Positions 16,347 to 25,136 of a stretch of DNA of 64,000 nucleotides are shown one piece after another. This DNA comes from Kaistella carnis (GTDB lineage Bacteria; Bacteroidota; Bacteroidia; Flavobacteriales; Weeksellaceae): positions 1,178,001 through 1,242,000 of the forward strand of contig NZ_CP034159.1 of NCBI RefSeq assembly GCF_003860585.1, given 5' to 3'. Under the pieces are notes generated by a model. That model had not been told where the DNA came from, made no database searches, and was given only the letters and a program-made list of their open reading frames with translations. The position numbers were made by a program, and so were the translations under genes. Numbering within the stretch: the first letter of the stretch is position 1; each line of letters starts with the position of its first letter.

Positions 16347-17390
16347 CTAACCTCCATAAACACCATCCATCTTATATTTCTGTAATTTAATTTCTTCCTG
16401 CTCGCATTTTACAGAAACTTTGATATCCTTATACATAAAGGTAGGCGTTAAAACGATATCAATCGGCTTACCAGGATGTTTTTCTTGAAGTTCTTCAAAT
16501 ACTGAAATCGTCTCCCGATCATCAAAAATAATGTTTACAAAATATTTTGTGAATTCTACAGTCACATTATAAGGGATCCCTTGTTCCCGGTATTTTTCTG
16601 CATCGCTTTGCTTTGTGATAAAATCTTCTTCGCCGCTATACTGCAGATTGTGTACACCAGTTACCTTATCTTTATCATCATAAGGATTTACTACAAAACG
16701 GTACTTATATCGAATCCGATAATCATCCCACAGTTTAAATGGTATTCCATTTTTCTCTATTTCTGCCTGAATGCTATCCGGAACCGCTATCTTAAATTTT
16801 GTGTCAAAAAATTGTTCTTGAGTTTCGCCGGATTTTGGAATTGGTCTAAATTTATCTTTATCCACAAAAGTTTCTTTGGCCTGCAGCCTGCAAATTTCTA
16901 CGCGGGATTTGTTGCCGGAAAGCCAGATAACCACCATACCACCTGGTGCCATACCTACAGTTAATATATCATAATGCGCAGGAACCATAATTTTTTTTCC
17001 ATCTTCACCTATTTCATTACTTTGTGTGAGGTACCCTTTTCTAAACACTTCTAAAATCTTTTCTTTGGGCAAGTCTGCATCTAAATGATAAAATTTCTTC
17101 TCTGCATAAGCCACATACGTAAGATCTATATGCGCTGGGATTACAGAACCGCCTTGTCCTCCTTTAGCACCATCTCCTTGCCAACCCGCCTGCAACATTC
17201 CAGTTTTAGGTACACCACATATCAGTTGATTTTTAGCATCGGTAAAAAACCCTAGATGTACTTCTGTAGGATATTCTGTTGGGGATGTGGCGGTTACGGA
17301 ATATGGGAAGTTCTCTTGTCCAATTTTTCCTTTCTCCTGACAAGACAGGAGAAATAGTGACATTAAAAATGGTAATAGAATTTTATTCAT
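16347..17390 (-). CDS. DUF2931 lipoprotein, copy A (last intact copy in the operon)
   Basis: 347 residues. The signal peptide ends in LFLLSCQEK, so Cys17 is the likely lipidation site. The mature protein lacks the acidic run after Cys that directs surface export in this group, so a periplasm-facing anchor is likely. Family landmarks are LTYVAYAEKKFY (~90-101), VEICRLQAKE (~165) and the terminal GVYGG. It is nearly identical to copy B except in the first ~90 residues. The long antisense frame inside it recurs in B because the genes are repeats, and is not a gene. Confidence 0.85.
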   Translation of the reverse strand: MNKILLPFLMSLFLLSCQEKGKIGQENFPYSVTATSPTEYPTEVHLGFFTDAKNQLICGVPKTGMLQAGWQGDGAKGGQGGSVIPAHIDLTYVAYAEKKFYHLDADLPKEKILEVFRKGYLTQSNEIGEDGKKIMVPAHYDILTVGMAPGGMVVIWLSGNKSRVEICRLQAKETFVDKDKFRPIPKSGETQEQFFDTKFKIAVPDSIQAEIEKNGIPFKLWDDYRIRYKYRFVVNPYDDKDKVTGVHNLQYSGEEDFITKQSDAEKYREQGIPYNVTVEFTKYFVNIIFDDRETISVFEELQEKHPGKPIDIVLTPTFMYKDIKVSVKCEQEEIKLQKYKMDGVYGG

Positions 17391-17400
17391 TCTTTAAATT

Positions 17401-18444
17401 CTAACCTCCATAAACACCATCCATCTTATATTTCTGTAATTTAATTTCTTCCTGCTCGCATTTTACAGAAACTTTGATATCCTCATACATAAAGGTAGGC
17501 GTTAAAACGATATCAATCGGCTTACCAGGATGTTTTTCTTGAAGTTCTTCAAATACTGAAATCGTCTCCCGATCATCAAAAATAATGTTTACAAAATATT
17601 TTGTGAATTCTACAGTCACATTATAAGGGATCCCTTGTTCCCGGTATTTTTCTGCATCGCTTTGCTTTGTGATAAAATCTTCTTCGCCGCTATACTGCAG
17701 ATTGTGTACACCAGTTACCTTATCTTTATCATCATAAGGATTTACTACAAAACGGTACTTATATCGAATCCGATAATCATCCCACAGTTTAAATGGTATT
17801 CCATTTTTCTCTATTTCTGCCTGAATGCTATCCGGAACCGCTATCTTAAATTTTGTGTCAAAAAATTGTTCTTGAGTTTCGCCGGATTTTGGAATTGGTC
17901 TAAATTTATCTTTATCCACAAAAGTTTCTTTGGCCTGCAAGCGACAAATTTCTACGCGGGATTTGTTGCCGGAAAGCCAGATAACCACCATACCACCTGG
18001 TGCCATACCTACAGTTAATATATCATAATGCGCAGGAACCATAATTTTTTTTCCATCTTCACCTATTTCATTACTTTGTGTGAGGTACCCTTTTCTAAAC
18101 ACTTCTAAAATCTTTTCTTTGGGCAAGTCTGCATCTAAATGATAAAATTTCTTCTCTGCATAAGCCACATACGTAAGATCTATATGAGCTGGGATTACAG
18201 AACCGCCTTGTCCTCCTTCATCTCCATCCCACTGCCAACCACTTCTTTCTATTCCAGTTTTAGAAACTCCACAAATTAGTTGGTTTCTATCATCTGTAAA
18301 AAATCCCAAATGAACCTCTATTGGATAACCCGACGGTGCAGATGTTGTTACGGAATATGGGAAGTTCTCTTGTCCAATTTTTCCTTTCTCCTGACAAGAC
18401 AGGAGAAATAGTGACATTAAAAATGGTAATAGAATTTTATTCAT
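17401..18444 (-). CDS. DUF2931 lipoprotein, copy B
   Basis: 347 residues, same lipoprotein signal as copy A. From residue ~82 to the end it differs from A by about one residue. Between residues ~33 and 80 it is clearly different (for example IERSGWQWDGDEGG where A has MLQAGWQGDGAKGG). That sharp boundary is a sign of recombination with another allele. Ten bp separate it from A. No function is established for DUF2931; I infer immunity to a lipase effector from its position. Confidence 0.85.
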   Translation of the reverse strand: MNKILLPFLMSLFLLSCQEKGKIGQENFPYSVTTSAPSGYPIEVHLGFFTDDRNQLICGVSKTGIERSGWQWDGDEGGQGGSVIPAHIDLTYVAYAEKKFYHLDADLPKEKILEVFRKGYLTQSNEIGEDGKKIMVPAHYDILTVGMAPGGMVVIWLSGNKSRVEICRLQAKETFVDKDKFRPIPKSGETQEQFFDTKFKIAVPDSIQAEIEKNGIPFKLWDDYRIRYKYRFVVNPYDDKDKVTGVHNLQYSGEEDFITKQSDAEKYREQGIPYNVTVEFTKYFVNIIFDDRETISVFEELQEKHPGKPIDIVLTPTFMYEDIKVSVKCEQEEIKLQKYKMDGVYGG

Positions 18445-18454
18445 TCTTTAAATT

Positions 18455-19480
18455 CTAACCTCCATAAACACCATCCAACTTATATTTCTGTAATTTAATT
18501 TCTTCCTGCTCGCATTTTACAGAAACTTTGATATCCTCATACATAAAGGTAGGCGTTAAAACGATATCAATCGGCTTACCAGGATGTTTTTCTTGAAGTG
18601 CTTCAAATACTGAAATCGTCTCCCGATCATCAAAAATAATGTTTACAAAATATTTTGTGAATTCTACAGTCACATTATAAGGAATCCCTTGTTCCCGGTA
18701 TTTTTCTGCATCGCTTTGCTTTGTGATAAAATCTTCTTCGCCGCTATACTGCAGATTGTGTACACCAGTTACCTTATCTTTATCATCATAAGGATTTACT
18801 ACAAAACGGTACTTATATCGAATCCGATAATCATCCCACAGTTTAAATGGTATTCCATTTTTCTCTATTTCTGCCTGAATGCTATCCGGAACCGCTAATT
18901 TAAACCAGGAATTAAAAAATTGCTCTTGATTCTCATTATCTGCGTTTTGATAAAAATCATTGACATCCACAAAAGTTTCTTTGGCCTGCAAGCGACAAAT
19001 TTCTACTCGGGATTTGTTGCCGGAAAGCCAGATAACCACCATACCACCTGGTGCCATACCTACAGTTAATATATCATAATGCGCAGGGACCATCATTTTT
19101 TTTCCATTTTCATCTATTTCATTACTTTGTGTGAGGTACCCTTTTCTAAACACTTCTAAAATCTTTTCTTTGGGCAAGTCAGCATCTAAATGATAAAATT
19201 TCTTCTCTGCATAAGCTACATACGTAAGATCTATATGAGCTGGGATTACAGAACCGCCTTGTCCTCCTTTAGCACCATCTCCTTGCCAACCCGCCTGCAA
19301 CATTCCAGTTTTAGGTACACCACATATCAGTTGATTTTTAGCATCGGTAAAAAACCCTAGATGTACTTCTGTAGGATATTCTGTTGGGGATGTGGCGGTT
19401 ACGGAATAAGATAATTTTGTTTTTTCCTTACACGCCCAAAAAAGTAATGTTAATAAAGTCGAAATTATGATTTTCTTCAT
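18455..19480 (-). CDS. DUF2931 lipoprotein, copy C (chimera)
   Basis: 341 residues. The signal peptide (MKKIIISTLLTLLFWACKEK, probable lipid Cys17) belongs to the D/E/H/I group, whereas the mature N-terminal segment and the C-terminal half match copies A and B. The middle (~175-195, DFYQNADNENQEQFF) again matches the E/H/I group. So at least three exchange points can be read in one gene. Spacing is 10 bp to B and 12 bp to D. Confidence 0.85.
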   Translation of the reverse strand: MKKIIISTLLTLLFWACKEKTKLSYSVTATSPTEYPTEVHLGFFTDAKNQLICGVPKTGMLQAGWQGDGAKGGQGGSVIPAHIDLTYVAYAEKKFYHLDADLPKEKILEVFRKGYLTQSNEIDENGKKMMVPAHYDILTVGMAPGGMVVIWLSGNKSRVEICRLQAKETFVDVNDFYQNADNENQEQFFNSWFKLAVPDSIQAEIEKNGIPFKLWDDYRIRYKYRFVVNPYDDKDKVTGVHNLQYSGEEDFITKQSDAEKYREQGIPYNVTVEFTKYFVNIIFDDRETISVFEALQEKHPGKPIDIVLTPTFMYEDIKVSVKCEQEEIKLQKYKLDGVYGG

Positions 19481-19492
19481 TCATTTAATTTA

Positions 19493-20518
19493 CTATCCAC
19501 CCCAGACTCCCTTTACTTGGTATTTTGTTAGTGGTATTATTTCATCTTCACATTTTACAGAGAGTTTAAAATCTTTGTACATAAAAGTGGGGACTACCAG
19601 AATATCCATTGGTTTATTGGGATGCTTACTTTGTAATTTTTTAAATACGGAGAGCATTTCTTGATCGTTAAATTCTATATCGGTATTGTACCGAGTAAAA
19701 GATAATTTTGCGATGTTTGGTATTCCGACTAATGTATAGTCATTCTTGTTTAGATTCGGTAAATAAAATAGATTGGCTTCTCCATTAAAATAACCAACTG
19801 ATTGAAAGGTAAACTTATCCTTGTCATCATAGGGCTGCAATACAAATCGATACTTAAATCTTTCCCGATAGTTGTCCCATAAACCAAAAGGAATTCCTTT
19901 CTCCCTAATCTCTTCCTGTGCTACTTCTGGAAGCTGAATCTCAAACATTTTATCAAAGAAGCCTTCTTGCGTTCGCTCATTTGCATTGTCATAGAAATCA
20001 TTTCTGTCGACAAAAACCTCCTTAGCTTGCAATCTGCATATTTCTACGCGATGATGCCCCGCGGAGAGCCAAATTACAATAACGCCGCCAGGAGCTGCGC
20101 CAATCGTAAATGTATTGTAAGTGTCATGTACCAATGGGTATTCTCCATCTACTTTGTGATCTGCTTCGACATCAAACCCTTTGTTAAATTCCTCCAAAAT
20201 CTTATCCACTGGCAGATCAGCATCTACCGTGTAAAACTTTTTTTCGGCGTAGGCTACATACGTCAGGTTCAAATGATAAGGGATTTTGCTGCCACCCTGT
20301 CCGGCTTTGCTACCATCATACTCCCATCCCCCACCTTCTTTACCTGCTTTTGGCATCGCGCAGATAAATTTTTTCTGATCATCCATTAACCAACCTTCAT
20401 GTACTTCTACTGGGTACTCTTCAGGAGCGCTAACTGTAACGCTATAACTGAATTTTGTTTTTTCCTTACATGCTCCAAAAAGTAATACTAATAGAGATAA
20501 GATTATAATTTTCTTCAT
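19493..20518 (-). CDS. DUF2931 lipoprotein, copy D
   Basis: 341 residues, signal ending LLFGACKEK. It has the 'W-EYDGSKAGQGG' version of the first variable segment and the 'FTFQSVGYFNGEANLFYL' version of the second (~230-275), shared with copy I. The middle segment (NDFYDNANERTQEGFF) is shared with copy J. It ends in KYQVKGVWGG. Confidence 0.85.
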   Translation of the reverse strand: MKKIIILSLLVLLFGACKEKTKFSYSVTVSAPEEYPVEVHEGWLMDDQKKFICAMPKAGKEGGGWEYDGSKAGQGGSKIPYHLNLTYVAYAEKKFYTVDADLPVDKILEEFNKGFDVEADHKVDGEYPLVHDTYNTFTIGAAPGGVIVIWLSAGHHRVEICRLQAKEVFVDRNDFYDNANERTQEGFFDKMFEIQLPEVAQEEIREKGIPFGLWDNYRERFKYRFVLQPYDDKDKFTFQSVGYFNGEANLFYLPNLNKNDYTLVGIPNIAKLSFTRYNTDIEFNDQEMLSVFKKLQSKHPNKPMDILVVPTFMYKDFKLSVKCEDEIIPLTKYQVKGVWGG

Positions 20519-20529
20519 TCATTATTTTT

Positions 20530-21558
20530 CTACCCACCCCAGACTCCTTTTACTTTGTATTTGGTTAGTGGTATTATTTCGTCTTCGCATTTTACAGAGA
20601 GTTTAAAATCAGTGTACATAAAAGTAGGAATTATAATGATATCCATAGGTTTATTGGGATGCTTACTTTGTAATTTTTTAAATACGGAAAGCATTTCCTG
20701 GTCATCAAAAAGAACATCTGTGTGATATTTTGTGAACATGGGTTCTATACTGTATGGTATTGATGCTAATTCGTATTCACCTTTTGCAAGCTCATTTGGT
20801 CGTAAATAAAACCGCTGTTCTCCATTATAGTACCTAATGTCATTGGTAAGGATAACATCTTTTTCATCATAGGGTTGCAGTACAAAACGGTATTTAAACC
20901 TTTCCCGATAGTTGTCCCATAAACCAAAAGGAATTCCTTTCTCCCTAATCTCTTCTTGTGCTTTCTCAGGAACAGCAATTTTGAACCAAGAATCAAAAAA
21001 TTGCTGCTGATTTTCCTCATCGGCATTTTGATAGAAATCATTTACATCTACAAAAACCTCTTTAGCCTGCAGTCTGCATATTTCTACCCGATTATGATTT
21101 CCGGAGAGCCAAATTACAACCACACCACCGGGCGCTGCGCCAACCGTGAACGTATCATAGGTATCATGTACCAGTGGATATTTCCCTTCTACTTTCTGAT
21201 CTCCTTCTACGTCAAAACCTTTGTTAAATTCCTCCAAAATCTTATCCACTGGCAGATCAGCATCTACCGTGTAAAACTTTTTTTCGGCGTAGGCTACATA
21301 CGTCAGGTTCAAATGATAAGGGATTTTGCTGCCACCCTGTCCGGCTTGTTTGCCATCATATAACCATCCAGTATTAGCTACTCCTGCTTTCGGCATCGCG
21401 CAAATGAATTTTTTCTGATCATCCATTAACCATCCTTCATGTACTTCTACTGGGTAGTCTTTTGGAGCGCTAACTGTAACGCTGTAACTGAATTTTGTTT
21501 TTTCCTTACACGCCCAAAAAAGTAATGTTAATAAAGTCGAAATTATGATTTTCTTCAT
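20530..21558 (-). CDS. DUF2931 lipoprotein, copy E
   Basis: 342 residues, signal ending LLFWACKEK. The second variable segment (VILTNDIRYYNGEQRFYL) is shared only with copy J, the gene directly after the effector. E could therefore recognise the same or a closely related effector. The first variable segment (VANTGWLYDGKQAG) is shared with copy I. Twelve bp separate it from F. Confidence 0.85.
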   Translation of the reverse strand: MKKIIISTLLTLLFWACKEKTKFSYSVTVSAPKDYPVEVHEGWLMDDQKKFICAMPKAGVANTGWLYDGKQAGQGGSKIPYHLNLTYVAYAEKKFYTVDADLPVDKILEEFNKGFDVEGDQKVEGKYPLVHDTYDTFTVGAAPGGVVVIWLSGNHNRVEICRLQAKEVFVDVNDFYQNADEENQQQFFDSWFKIAVPEKAQEEIREKGIPFGLWDNYRERFKYRFVLQPYDEKDVILTNDIRYYNGEQRFYLRPNELAKGEYELASIPYSIEPMFTKYHTDVLFDDQEMLSVFKKLQSKHPNKPMDIIIIPTFMYTDFKLSVKCEDEIIPLTKYKVKGVWGG

Positions 21559-21570
21559 TCATTTAATTTA

Positions 21571-22638
21571 CTATCCACCCCAGACTCCCTTTACTTGGTA
21601 TTTTGTTAGTGGTATTATTTCATCTTCGCATTTTACAGAAACTTTCATATCGTTGTACATAAAAGTAGGTGTAATGATGATGTCTATTGGTTTATCTGGA
21701 TGTTTACTTTTTAAATTATTAAAAACTTCGAGCATTTCTTTATCATTAAAAAATATTTCTGTGCTGTATTTTTTCATTATATAGGTACAATTGTAGGGAA
21801 TTCCTCGAGATAGATATTCGTTTTTTTCTAAATCTTTTGCAAATAGTTCATCTGCTTCGCCATTGAAATAGAGATAGTAATTATGAGTAAAATTATCTTC
21901 TTCATCATAAGGATTGAGCACAAAACGATAGTTAAATTTCTCGCGGTATTTATCCCAAAGTCCAAACGGAATTCCACTTTTTGTAATTTCTGCTTTGATG
22001 CTGTCGGGAACGGTGATTTTATAAAGTTCATCAAAAAATTGTTGCTGACTTTCTGTTGTATCTGTAAATCCCATAAAATCATTTTTATCAACAAAAACTT
22101 CTTTCGCTTGCAAACGGCAAACTTCCGTTCGGTGGTGGTTTCCCGAAAGCCATATTACAATTATACCTCCTGGAGCAGCACCAATGGTAAAAGTATCATA
22201 AGTACCTGGCACCATTTCATAATGTTCTTGCCCATCTACAATGGTTTGTTTACTATTGTCTTGCACCAAAAAACCCTGCCGAAATAATTGTAGTATTTTG
22301 TCTTTAGGCAAATCTGCATCTACCGTATAGAATTTTTTCTCCGCATAAGCAACATAAGTAAGATAGAGGTGAGAAGGGATTACATTGCTTCCTTGTCCTG
22401 CTTTTGAGCCATCTCCATGCCAACCTGCCTGCTCCATACCTGCTTTTGGTACACCGCAGATAAGGTCTTTTAAACCATTGCTTAAATATCCTTGGTGTAC
22501 TTCTATCGGATATTCTTCTGGTGCACTTACCGTGACCATATACGGAAAATTTTCTTGTGTCATTTTTTGTTTTTCTGGGTTGCAACTTTGTAATAATAGT
22601 AGATTACAAAATAAATTTATTAGTAGTGCTTTCATCAT
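21571..22638 (-). CDS. DUF2931 lipoprotein, copy F (directly behind an orphan effector tail)
   Basis: 355 residues when started at the ATG at 22638, which gives MMKALLINLFCNLLLLQSCNPEK, a good lipoprotein signal with Cys20. A longer in-frame extension to 22731 exists, but that DNA encodes, in another frame, the C-terminus of a lost effector whose TGA stop overlaps this start as ATGA. The extension is therefore not real. The second variable segment (NFTHNYYLYFNGEADELF) is unique in the array. This is the presumed cognate immunity gene of the lost effector. Confidence 0.85.
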   Translation of the reverse strand: MMKALLINLFCNLLLLQSCNPEKQKMTQENFPYMVTVSAPEEYPIEVHQGYLSNGLKDLICGVPKAGMEQAGWHGDGSKAGQGSNVIPSHLYLTYVAYAEKKFYTVDADLPKDKILQLFRQGFLVQDNSKQTIVDGQEHYEMVPGTYDTFTIGAAPGGIIVIWLSGNHHRTEVCRLQAKEVFVDKNDFMGFTDTTESQQQFFDELYKITVPDSIKAEITKSGIPFGLWDKYREKFNYRFVLNPYDEEDNFTHNYYLYFNGEADELFAKDLEKNEYLSRGIPYNCTYIMKKYSTEIFFNDKEMLEVFNNLKSKHPDKPIDIIITPTFMYNDMKVSVKCEDEIIPLTKYQVKGVWGG

Positions 22639-23210
22639 CTTACGTGTCTTTTGCGTTTGCCATGTTCTTTGTTCGGGTAGTTTTTTTGTACGGCGATATC
22701 CATTCCAGATTCTCCATAGGTAGAATTCCAATGCAAATAGTGATTGCGTAGGAATTTCAGCGTTTCATTTTTTTTATTTGCTTCTGCGAACTTGTGAAAA
22801 TATTAATACCAAGAAAATTTTATTTTTTATCTACTTTTTACCCACCCCAAACTCCTTCAACTTTATATTTTTTTAAAGGGATCTCTTCATCTTCGCATTT
22901 TACAGAAACCTTCATATCATTATACATAAAAGTAGGTGTAATGATGATGTCTATTGGTTTATCTGGATGTTTACTTTTTAAAGTATTAAAAACTTCGAGC
23001 ATTTCTTTGTCGTTGAAAAAAATTTCAGTAAAATATTTTTTAAAATATAAATTGGCATCGTAAGGAATTGAATTTAATTTATACTCATTTGCTCTTTTTA
23101 CATCATCTGTTAATTCTGATTCTCCATTAAAGTTGATGTTGTAATATCCTGTGAGTTCATCTTCTTCATCATAAGGATTGAGCACAAAACGATAGTTAAA
23201 TTTCTCGCGG
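22532..23210. repeat. Tandem duplication, left copy (~680 bp, partner 23796-24474)
   Basis: By eye the block is identical to the sequence 1264 bp to the right. It spans the 5' end of copy F, the orphan effector tail, the intergenic DNA and the 3' part of copy G. The match breaks on one side at a C/T change near 22531 and on the other where G and H diverge near 23211. Confidence 0.8.
22635..22802 (-). pseudogene. Orphan C-terminus of a Tle1-like effector, copy 1
   Basis: In the frame opposite to copy F's spurious extension, a ~55-codon stretch reads KNETLKFLRNHYLHWNSTYG and ends GKRKRHVR, then TGA. The intact effector gene ends NENLKKLRYHYLHWNATYG ... GKRKRNVH, so the homology is clear. The fragments are not identical, so this is the tail of a different, lost effector. 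A stop codon lies just upstream (22803-22805) and no start or catalytic part remains. Confidence 0.85.
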
Positions 23211-23902
23211 TATTTGTCCCAAAGTCCAAACGGAATTCCATTTTTTGTAATTTCTGCTTTTATGCTGTCGGGAACGGTGATTTTATAAAGTTCATCAAAA
23301 AATTGTTGCTGACTTTCTGTTGTATCAGTAAAACCCATAAAATCATTTTTATCAACAAAAACTTCCTTCGCCTGCAACCTGCAAACTTCTGTGCGGTGAT
23401 GATTTCCCGAAAGCCATATCACAATTACACCACCTGGAGCAGCACCAATGGTAAGAACGTCATAAGTACCTGGAACCATTTCATAATATTCTTGCCCATC
23501 TACAATGGTTTGTTTACTATTATCTTGCACCAAAAAACCTTTACGAAATAATTGTAAAATTTTGTCTTTAGGCAGATCTGCATCTACGGTGTAGAATTTC
23601 TTTTCTGCATAAGCAACATACGTAAGGTAGAGATGAGATGGGATTTCTGCGCTACCCATTCCTGCTTTTGAACCATCTCCTTGCCAACCTGCCTGTTCCA
23701 TACCAGCTTTTGGTACACCGCAAATGAGGTCTTTTAATCCATTACTTAAATATCCTTGGTGTACTTCTATCGGATATTCTTCTGGTGCACTTACTGTGAC
23801 CATATACGGAAAATTTTCTTGTGTCATTTTTTGTTTTTCTGGGTTGCAACTTTGTAATAATAGTAGATTACAAAATAAATTTATTAGTAGTGCTTTCATC
23901 AT
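22838..23902 (-). CDS. DUF2931 lipoprotein, copy G (directly behind an orphan effector tail)
   Basis: 354 residues from the ATG at 23902 (MMKALLINLFCNLLLLQSC). N-terminus, leader and upstream tail match copy F, but the second variable segment (ELTGYYNINFNGESELTDD, ~245-290) differs and is shared with copy H. As in F, the start overlaps the TGA of the orphan tail as ATGA. It ends in KYKVEGVWGG. Confidence 0.85.
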   Translation of the reverse strand: MMKALLINLFCNLLLLQSCNPEKQKMTQENFPYMVTVSAPEEYPIEVHQGYLSNGLKDLICGVPKAGMEQAGWQGDGSKAGMGSAEIPSHLYLTYVAYAEKKFYTVDADLPKDKILQLFRKGFLVQDNSKQTIVDGQEYYEMVPGTYDVLTIGAAPGGVIVIWLSGNHHRTEVCRLQAKEVFVDKNDFMGFTDTTESQQQFFDELYKITVPDSIKAEITKNGIPFGLWDKYREKFNYRFVLNPYDEEDELTGYYNINFNGESELTDDVKRANEYKLNSIPYDANLYFKKYFTEIFFNDKEMLEVFNTLKSKHPDKPIDIIITPTFMYNDMKVSVKCEDEEIPLKKYKVEGVWGG

Positions 23903-24474
23903 CTTACGTGTCTTTTGCGTTTGCCATGTTCTTTGTTCGGGTAGTTTTTTTGTACGGCGATATCCATTCCAGATTCTCCATAGGTAGAATTCCAATGCAA
24001 ATAGTGATTGCGTAGGAATTTCAGCGTTTCATTTTTTTTATTTGCTTCTGCGAACTTGTGAAAATATTAATACCAAGAAAATTTTATTTTTTATCTACTT
24101 TTTACCCACCCCAAACTCCTTCAACTTTATATTTTTTTAAAGGGATCTCTTCATCTTCGCATTTTACAGAAACCTTCATATCATTATACATAAAAGTAGG
24201 TGTAATGATGATGTCTATTGGTTTATCTGGATGTTTACTTTTTAAAGTATTAAAAACTTCGAGCATTTCTTTGTCGTTGAAAAAAATTTCAGTAAAATAT
24301 TTTTTAAAATATAAATTGGCATCGTAAGGAATTGAATTTAATTTATACTCATTTGCTCTTTTTACATCATCTGTTAATTCTGATTCTCCATTAAAGTTGA
24401 TGTTGTAATATCCTGTGAGTTCATCTTCTTCATCATAAGGATTGAGCACAAAACGATAGTTAAATTTCTCGCGA
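23796..24474. repeat. Tandem duplication, right copy
   Basis: Partner of 22532-23210, covering the 5' end of copy G, a second orphan effector tail and the 3' part of copy H. It is apparently a recent unequal-crossover product, as no differences were seen. Confidence 0.8.
23899..24066 (-). pseudogene. Orphan C-terminus of a Tle1-like effector, copy 2
   Basis: Sequence-identical to the fragment at 22635-22802, carried in the duplicated block. It ends in TGA overlapping the start of copy G. Confidence 0.85.
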
Positions 24475-25124
24475 TAGTTGTCCCATAAACCGAAAGGAAT
24501 ACCCTGTTCTTTAATTTCCTCCTGTGTTGCTTCGGGAACAGCAATTTTAAACCAAGAATCAAAAAATTGCTGCTGATTTTCATCATCAGCATTTTGATAA
24601 AAGTCATTTACATCCACAAAAACCTCTTTAGCCTGCAGTCTGCATATTTCTACGCGATGATGCCCCGCGGAGAGCCAAATTACAATAACGCCGCCAGGAG
24701 CTGCGCCAATCGTAAATGTATTGTAAGTGTCATGTACCAATGGATATTCTCCATCTACTTTGTGATCTGCTTCGACATCAAAACCTTTGTTAAATTCCTC
24801 CAAAATTTTATCCACTGGCAGATCAGCATCTACCGTGTAAAACTTTTTTTCGGCGTAGGCTACATAAGTCAGGTTCAAATGATAAGGGATTCTGCTGCCA
24901 CCCTGTCCGGCTTTGCTACCATCATACTCCCATCCTCCACCTTCATTACCTGCTTTTGGCATCGAGCAGATAAATTTTTTCTGATCATCCATTAACCAAC
25001 CTTCATGTACTTCTACTGGGTACTCTTCAGGAGCGCTAACTGTAACGCTGTAACTGTATTTTGTTTTATTGCTACACGCCCAAAAAAGTATTGTTAATAA
25101 AGTCGAAATTATAATTTTCTTCAT
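24102..25124 (-). CDS. DUF2931 lipoprotein, copy H (chimera of G- and I-type genes)
   Basis: 340 residues. The signal (ILFWACSNK) and residues up to ~215 are of the D/I type, including AGHHRVEICRLQAKE. From about 'REKFNYRF' onward the protein is identical to copy G, because the gene ends inside the duplicated block. This is the clearest chimera in the array and shows that the two halves are exchangeable modules. Confidence 0.85.
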   Translation of the reverse strand: MKKIIISTLLTILFWACSNKTKYSYSVTVSAPEEYPVEVHEGWLMDDQKKFICSMPKAGNEGGGWEYDGSKAGQGGSRIPYHLNLTYVAYAEKKFYTVDADLPVDKILEEFNKGFDVEADHKVDGEYPLVHDTYNTFTIGAAPGGVIVIWLSAGHHRVEICRLQAKEVFVDVNDFYQNADDENQQQFFDSWFKIAVPEATQEEIKEQGIPFGLWDNYREKFNYRFVLNPYDEEDELTGYYNINFNGESELTDDVKRANEYKLNSIPYDANLYFKKYFTEIFFNDKEMLEVFNTLKSKHPDKPIDIIITPTFMYNDMKVSVKCEDEEIPLKKYKVEGVWGG

Positions 25125-25136
25125 TCATTTAATTTA

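Noticed and set aside
16581..18898. Repeated plus-strand frames (MFPVFFCIALLCD...) at 16581, 17635 and 18689
   Set aside because: They recur only because the DUF2931 genes are repeats; they are exactly antisense to conserved coding sequence.
22639..22731. N-terminal extension of copy F (and the same in copy G)
   Set aside because: The frame is a shadow of the effector C-terminus in the neighbouring frame; the real lipoprotein signal begins at the ATG overlapping the TGA.
22557..24327. Plus-strand frames within the duplicated block (for example 22557-22751)
   Set aside because: Antisense to the lipoprotein signal and effector tail; no start context or homology.
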